A stretch of 18,637 nucleotides of DNA, from positions 1 to 18,637 of the forward strand of contig CAZAOG010000046.1 of NCBI GenBank assembly GCA_964486645.1. Direction: 5' to 3'. A model generated the notes under the pieces. It ran no database searches. It had not been told where the DNA came from and saw nothing but the letters and a program-made list of their open reading frames with translations. The stretch is from GCA-002790365 sp964486645 (GTDB lineage: Bacteria > Bacteroidota > Ignavibacteria > Ignavibacteriales > Ignavibacteriaceae). The translations under genes were made by a program, and so were the position numbers. Every line of letters starts with the position of its first letter. Position 1 is the stretch's first letter. This document shows positions 14,327 through 18,637 of this stretch, in pieces.

Positions 14327-14520
14327 TTCATGCAAGAAAAGAGATTGAAACAATGAAAATTTTGTTAGCATATAAAAAACTGAAAAAATGCCAGCCCGCA
14401 AATAGCACAACTTGGCGGGATTTGTTTTTTTCCGGCACGTAAAATGCCAACCCGAAAAAACCAAAAGAGCTATTTTTCTGCCAACGCTAACAGAAATAAA
14501 ACATAAAGGAATTTGAAAAT
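14327..14520. repeat. hsdM upstream region with direct and inverted repeats
   Basis: The 335-base gap from the reverse transcriptase stop to hsdM holds attC-like site 2 and then this segment. It has a direct repeat AAAATGCCARCCCG (14385-14398, 14441-14454) and a wide inverted repeat TGTTAGC (14363-14369) / GCTAACA (14486-14492). AAAGGA at 14505-14510 is the hsdM ribosome-binding site. A 29-codon open frame at 14353-14442 runs through the repeat and terminator and is not considered a gene. Confidence 0.45.
14395..14431 (+). terminator. Probable intrinsic terminator after the cassette array
   Basis: CCCGC (14395-14399) pairs with GCGGG (14415-14419), extended by AA/TT around a one-base bulge, and is followed by TTTGTTTTTTT (14421-14431). 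It would stop transcripts leaving the reverse transcriptase cassette before hsdM. It lies between two imperfect direct repeats of AAAATGCCARCCCG at 14385-14398 and 14441-14454. Confidence 0.5.
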
Positions 14521-16872
14521 ATGAATACAGCGGTACACAATAAACTTGTATCTTTTATCTGGTCAATTGCCGACGATTGTTTGAGAGATGTGTATGTTCG
14601 AGGAAAATATCGTGACGTTATTTTGCCAATGGTAGTTTTAAGAAGATTAGATGCTTTGCTTGAACCGACCAAAGAAGCCGTTATGGAAGAACTGGCTTTT
14701 CAAAGAGATGAAGCGGGCTTTACCGAATGGGACGAAAACGGACTCAGAGACGCCAGCGGATTTGTTTTCTACAATATAAGCGAATGGACGCTTCAGAGAC
14801 TTTATGATACTGCAACAAACAGTCAACAGATTTTACAGGCAAATTTTGAAGATTATCTGAACGGTTTCAGCTCGAATGTGAAAGAAATAATCGATAAGTT
14901 CAAATTGAAAAGCCAAATCAGGCACATGGCTTCAAAAGATGTATTGTTGGATGTTCTTGAGAAATTCACATCTCCTTATATCAACCTGACGCCTTTTGAA
15001 AAAGAAGACCCTGACGGCAGAAAACTGCCCCCATTGACAAATTTGGGAATGGGGTATGTGTTTGAAGAGCTTATCAGAAAATTCAATGAAGAAAACAACG
15101 AAGAAGCCGGAGAACACTTTACGCCGAGAGAAGTAATTAATCTGATGACTCATATTATCTTTGAACCGATCAAAGATAATTTACCGCCCGTAATGACAAT
15201 TTACGATCCTGCCTGCGGTTCCGGCGGAATGTTGACCGAGTCGCAAAAATTCATAAAAAACGTGAACGGCAATATCCGCGCTGACGGCGATGTCTATTTA
15301 TACGGGAAAGAGATAAATGACGAAACCTATGCAATATGTAAATCGGATATGATGATTAAAGGGAATGATCCCGAAAATATCCGCGTCGGCTCTACGCTTT
15401 CAACCGATGAATTTTCAGGTCACACTTTTGATTTTATGCTTTCCAATCCGCCTTACGGCAAATCGTGGAGTACGGAGCTTAAGTATATCAAAGACGGTAA
15501 AGATATTATTGACCCGCGTTTTGTTGTAAATCTTAAAGACTTTTGGGGCAATGCCGAAGAAGCGGACGCAACGCCTCGCTCATCCGACGGGCAACTGCTG
15601 TTTCTTATGGAAATGGTTGATAAAATGAAACCAATCGAACAGAGTCCGCTCGGTTCGCGAATAGCATCGGTGCATAACGGTTCCAGTCTCTTTACAGGCG
15701 ACGCGGGCAGCGGCGAAAGCAATATCAGACGTTATATCATTGAAAACGATTTACTCGATTGCATTATTCAATTGCCTAACAACCTCTTTTATAACACCGG
15801 CATCACCACTTACATTTGGATATTGAGCAACAATAAAGAGGAGAGACGAAAAAGAAAAGTATTGCTTATCGACGCTTCCAAGCGGTTTTCAAAACTTCGA
15901 AAAAATCTGGGCGAAAAAAATTGCGAACTAAAACCCGAACATATACAAGAGATAAAAGATGCCTACTTGGCTTTTAAAACCATCGACCGCCAAAATGAAA
16001 CCGATTTGGCTGCAAAAGTTTTTGACAATAGCGATTTCGGATATTACAAAGTAACCATTGAACGCCCCAAACGCCTGAAAGCTCAATTTACCAAAGAACG
16101 CATCGAGACTCTTCGCTTTGATAAAACACTTATCGAACCGATGCAGTGGGCTTGGGAGACTTACGGCGAAAAGGTTTATACCTATTTAAAAAATATAGAA
16201 AAAGATATTTTGGAGTGGTGCGAAAAAAACGATATGGATTTAAACGCAAAAAAACGAAAAACACTTGTTTCAACCAAAACATGGGTAAAACAAAAAAACT
16301 TACTTGATGTTGCCACGCAACTAATGAAAAGCATCGGAACAGATGAATTTTCCGACTTTAACTATTTTTCAAGACTGGTGGATGATGAACTAAAAGCAAA
16401 CAAAATAAAGCTATCGGCGTCAGAGAAAAAATCTATTCTAAATGCCGTAAGCCGGTATGATGAAACAGCGGAAAAGGTGATTAAAAAAACAGAAAAAATA
16501 TCCGGCGATGAACTTGATAAGCTATTGCGCCATTTGGATTGTACAATAGAACAACTGCCAGATTACGGTTACTTCCCAACCGATAAAAAAGACGAATACA
16601 TTATTTACGAAGCCGAAACCGATTTGCGCGATTATGAAAATATTCCTATAAAAGAAAATATCCACAACTATTTTTTACGCGAGGTAAAACCCCACGTGCA
16701 GGAAGCGTGGATTGATTTGGACAAAACAAAAATAGGCTACGAAATCAGCTTTAATAAATATTTCTATCAACACAAACCTTTGCGTTCGCTCGAAGAGGTT
16801 ACCAATGAAATTATAGAACTCGAAAAAGAGAATGAAGGGTTGATAGCCGATATTTTAGGATTGGAATTATGA
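14521..16872 (+). CDS. hsdM: Type I restriction-modification methyltransferase subunit
   Basis: HsdM transfers a methyl group from S-adenosylmethionine to adenine N6 in the M2S complex. Residues about 1-140 are the HsdM N-terminal helical domain (VHNKLVSFIWSIADDCLR, GKYRDVILPMVVLRRLD). Next come GEHFTPREV, the cofactor-binding motif DPACGSGG from Asp229 and the catalytic NPPYG from Asn309. The protein is 783 aa, against about 530 in EcoKI; the extra C-terminal 250 residues are charged and helical and end in KIGYEISFNKYFYQHKPLR, as in a longer HsdM class common in environmental bacteria. Codon use is closer to the chromosomal genes than to the two cassette genes upstream. hsdS lies 511 nt downstream, with an ORF6N remnant between. 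Confidence 0.95.
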   Translation: MNTAVHNKLVSFIWSIADDCLRDVYVRGKYRDVILPMVVLRRLDALLEPTKEAVMEELAFQRDEAGFTEWDENGLRDASGFVFYNISEWTLQRLYDTATNSQQILQANFEDYLNGFSSNVKEIIDKFKLKSQIRHMASKDVLLDVLEKFTSPYINLTPFEKEDPDGRKLPPLTNLGMGYVFEELIRKFNEENNEEAGEHFTPREVINLMTHIIFEPIKDNLPPVMTIYDPACGSGGMLTESQKFIKNVNGNIRADGDVYLYGKEINDETYAICKSDMMIKGNDPENIRVGSTLSTDEFSGHTFDFMLSNPPYGKSWSTELKYIKDGKDIIDPRFVVNLKDFWGNAEEADATPRSSDGQLLFLMEMVDKMKPIEQSPLGSRIASVHNGSSLFTGDAGSGESNIRRYIIENDLLDCIIQLPNNLFYNTGITTYIWILSNNKEERRKRKVLLIDASKRFSKLRKNLGEKNCELKPEHIQEIKDAYLAFKTIDRQNETDLAAKVFDNSDFGYYKVTIERPKRLKAQFTKERIETLRFDKTLIEPMQWAWETYGEKVYTYLKNIEKDILEWCEKNDMDLNAKKRKTLVSTKTWVKQKNLLDVATQLMKSIGTDEFSDFNYFSRLVDDELKANKIKLSASEKKSILNAVSRYDETAEKVIKKTEKISGDELDKLLRHLDCTIEQLPDYGYFPTDKKDEYIIYEAETDLRDYENIPIKENIHNYFLREVKPHVQEAWIDLDKTKIGYEISFNKYFYQHKPLRSLEEVTNEIIELEKENEGLIADILGLEL

Positions 16873-16997
16873 AATATATAGGAATGGAATCGAAGTTGTA
16901 TGAAAAATGTTTTTTCAGAAGGTGAATTGGTTTGCTTTTTCAAAAATGGAGTTGGAAGTTATGGCGATGATTGTTAATCTTGGAAATGGAGATAACG

Positions 16998-17387
16998 ATG
17001 AGTAAGAAAAATCAAATAATTCACATAGGAAATATCCGAAACCGTATTTTCACAATGCGCGGCGTTCAAGTAATGGTTGATCGCGATTTAGCTGAATTGT
17101 ATTGCGTTGAAACAAGAGTTTTAAATCAAGCGGTAAAAAGAAATATTAAACGCTTTCCGCCTGAGTTTATGTTTCGCCTGACCAAAGAAGAAATGGAAAA
17201 TTGGAAATCACAAATTGTGATATCCAATAAAGAAAAAAGCATTAAACCCAAACAGGGCATTTTTTATGACGGACAAGTTTTTGACGCTTATGAGTTTGTG
17301 CCCAGTCTAAAAGATTTGGGCAAAAAATGGTTTGCCTTTTCTAAAATGAGTAGTGTGAATCTAAATTTATTGAAAAGATTGCCTTGA
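16998..17387 (+). pseudogene. ORF6N-domain gene, probably shortened by two internal deletions
   Basis: I chose the ATG at 16998 (MSKKNQ), with GGAGAT just upstream, over a TTG at 16971. Residues about 10-75 are an ORF6N DNA-binding domain (MRGVQVMVDRDLAELYCVETRVLNQAVKRNI, RFPPEFMFRLT). Full-length relatives then run through an AFTEQGVAML segment, a linker, and a C-terminal domain that starts with GIFYDGQVFDAY and ends with SLKDLGKKWFAFSKM. Here the text jumps from KSQIVISNKE to KPKQGIFYDGQVFDAYEFV and then directly to PSLKDLGKKWFAFSKM. Two central blocks appear to be missing although the frame stays open for 129 codons. Relatives are about 280-300 aa (from memory). It may still make a DNA-binding protein. 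The stop overlaps the hsdS start. Confidence 0.65.
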
Positions 17388-18637
17388 AAAATATTAAGCC
17401 AAAATATAAAAAATATCCCAAATACAAAGATTCCGGCGTGGAATGGCTGGGGAAAATTCCGGAAAGATGGAAAGTTGAAAAACTGGGAACAATATTGAAA
17501 CCTGCATCAATTAAAAATTGTCCAGAGTTGCCTCTTTTGTCGATAACACGGGAAGCTGGTGTTATTAAGAGAAATACTGAGGATGATTCAGAAAACCACA
17601 ACTATATTCCTGATGACCTTTCTGGTTACAAACTGCTTAGAAAAGGGCAATTCGGGATGAATAAAATGAAGGCTTGGCAAGGTTCATATGGTATTGCACA
17701 AATGACTGGAATTGTGAGTCCTGCCTACTATGTTTTTGATTTTAATAATTCTATAAATTCTATATTCTTTCATTTGGCAATTAGGAGTAAAAATTATGTA
17801 GCATTCTTTGGTCAAGCATCTGATGGTGTCAGAATTGGTCAATGGGATTTATCGAAAAGCAGAATGAAAGAAATTCCATTTTTTCTTCCTCCCTTTCCCG
17901 AGCAAACCGCCATAGCCAATTTTCTTGACGACAAAACCGCCAAAATAGACCGTGCCGTTGCACAAAAAGAAAAACTGATTGCACTGCTGAAAGAACGCAA
18001 ACAAATTGTTATCCAAGAGTTGGTTACCGGTAAAAAAGTATGGAACGGCAATACTTGGACTGAGCCTGTAAAAGTCAAAGAGAGCGGCGTGGAATGGATT
18101 GGAAAAATCCCCGAGCATTGGGAGGTGACAAAACTTGGCCATTGTTTAACACCCGTATCAATGAAAAACCAGCCAAATCTACCTTTATTGTCCATTACAA
18201 GAGAACAAGGAGTTATTATCCGCAATATTGATGATAAAGAATCTAATCATAACTTTATACCCGATGACTTATCTGGATATAAAGTTATAAAAAAAGGTCA
18301 ATTTGGTATGAATAAAATGAAAGCGTGGCAGGGTTCTTATGGTATTTCAGATTATGACGGAATAGTAAGTCCAGCTTACTATATTTTTAACTTAAGAACT
18401 TATATTTATTCTTATTTCTTCCATTTAGCTATAAGAAGTAAAGTTTATGTGCCATTTTTTGCAGCGGCATCTGATGGCGTACGAATTGGCCAATGGGATT
18501 TAAACAAAACACGGATGAAAGAAATTCCAATAGCACTCCCCTCAATCTCCGAACAAAAACAAATCGTTGATTACATCGAAACCCAATCCGCCAAAATCGA
18601 CAAAGCAATATCTTTACAGCAAAAGCAGATAGAAAAA
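17384..18637 (+). CDS. hsdS: Type I restriction-modification specificity subunit, 3' end outside window
   Basis: HsdS chooses the DNA site for the M2S and R2M2S complexes. The frame is open for 418 codons to the window edge. The likely start is TTG at 17384, in a TTGA overlap with the preceding stop; the upstream in-frame TAG at 17351 and the lack of an in-frame ATG before the middle of TRD1 support it, and MKNIKPKYKKYPKYKDSGVEWLG is a usual HsdS opening. Two target-recognition domains are visible, residues 18-174 and 235-391, separated by a conserved helix region (FLDDKTAKIDRAVAQKEKLI). A second helix region starts at the edge (IDKAISLQQKQIEK). The two domains are about 70% identical, which is unusual. 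hsdR is not seen. Confidence 0.9.
   Translation, partial: MKNIKPKYKKYPKYKDSGVEWLGKIPERWKVEKLGTILKPASIKNCPELPLLSITREAGVIKRNTEDDSENHNYIPDDLSGYKLLRKGQFGMNKMKAWQGSYGIAQMTGIVSPAYYVFDFNNSINSIFFHLAIRSKNYVAFFGQASDGVRIGQWDLSKSRMKEIPFFLPPFPEQTAIANFLDDKTAKIDRAVAQKEKLIALLKERKQIVIQELVTGKKVWNGNTWTEPVKVKESGVEWIGKIPEHWEVTKLGHCLTPVSMKNQPNLPLLSITREQGVIIRNIDDKESNHNFIPDDLSGYKVIKKGQFGMNKMKAWQGSYGISDYDGIVSPAYYIFNLRTYIYSYFFHLAIRSKVYVPFFAAASDGVRIGQWDLNKTRMKEIPIALPSISEQKQIVDYIETQSAKIDKAISLQQKQIEK
17435..18556 (+). repeat. Duplicated target-recognition domain within hsdS
   Basis: The segments 17435-17905 and 18086-18556 are each 471 bases and encode 157 residues that align without any gap. By my hand count about 112 of 157 residues are identical. 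Invariant blocks include LPLLSITRE, IPDDLSGYK, KGQFGMNKMKAWQGSYGI and ASDGVRIGQWDL. Many synonymous changes separate the copies at DNA level, so this is not a recent tandem duplication. Confidence 0.85.

Noticed and set aside
14344..14351. ATTGAAAC, the usual 3' end of many CRISPR repeats
   Set aside because: It occurs once, with no regularly spaced second copy and no cas gene nearby.
14353..14442. Short 29-codon open frame
   Set aside because: It runs through the terminator and direct repeat, has no convincing ribosome-binding site and no recognisable protein pattern.
16869..16925. 18-codon open frame overlapping the hsdM stop (ATGA), and a 25-codon frame starting at 16900
   Set aside because: Both are very short and show no recognisable motif. 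They may be remnants of a decayed gene, but this cannot be supported.
16971..17387. TTG start at 16971 for the ORF6N gene
   Set aside because: The ATG at 16998 has a better placed GGAGAT and matches the usual N-terminus of the family.

Overview
This looks like an AT-rich chromosome from the Bacteroidota/Ignavibacteriota neighbourhood. The inference rests on gene content: a TonB C-terminal protein with YwqK/MORN-like repeats, an Nramp-UspA fusion, an ORF6N protein inside a type I restriction locus, and dispersed 'GCTCC..GGAGC' type hairpins. It is not a formal taxonomic placement. No rRNA, tRNA, CRISPR array or insertion sequence is visible.

Layout. Positions 1-858 are non-coding and carry REP-like hairpins. 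On the minus strand follow a tight mgtE-rfbA-rfbC cluster (Mg2+ channel plus two dTDP-rhamnose genes). pdxB lies divergently on the plus strand. A secreted TonB-domain protein and exonuclease III lie on the minus strand. Next is a metal-homeostasis unit, mntR then an Nramp transporter fused to a UspA domain, preceded by a perfect 12+12 bp palindrome that is very probably the MntR operator.

From 9781 to 14326 the character changes. A Xer-like tyrosine recombinase (minus strand) faces two very AT-rich plus-strand genes: a DUF262/DUF1524 (GmrSD-like) nuclease and an unusual reverse transcriptase with a YRDD centre. Each gene is followed within about 12 nt by a long imperfect inverted repeat ending in GTT. 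A third, compact version sits between the recombinase and the first gene. All three share the left-arm motif GCTATAMGYAAT. Each gene nearly fills the interval between sites, all in one orientation. This is the plan of an integron, but the recombinase lacks room for the IntI-specific insertion. It is the most interesting object in the window: a possible integron-like system run by a non-IntI recombinase, carrying anti-phage cargo.

From 14521 to the end is a type I restriction-modification locus: hsdM, a small ORF6N gene that looks internally deleted twice, and hsdS (cut by the window edge) whose two target-recognition domains are about 70% identical. hsdR is not in the window. Together, 9781-18637 reads as a defence island attached to an ordinary housekeeping region.
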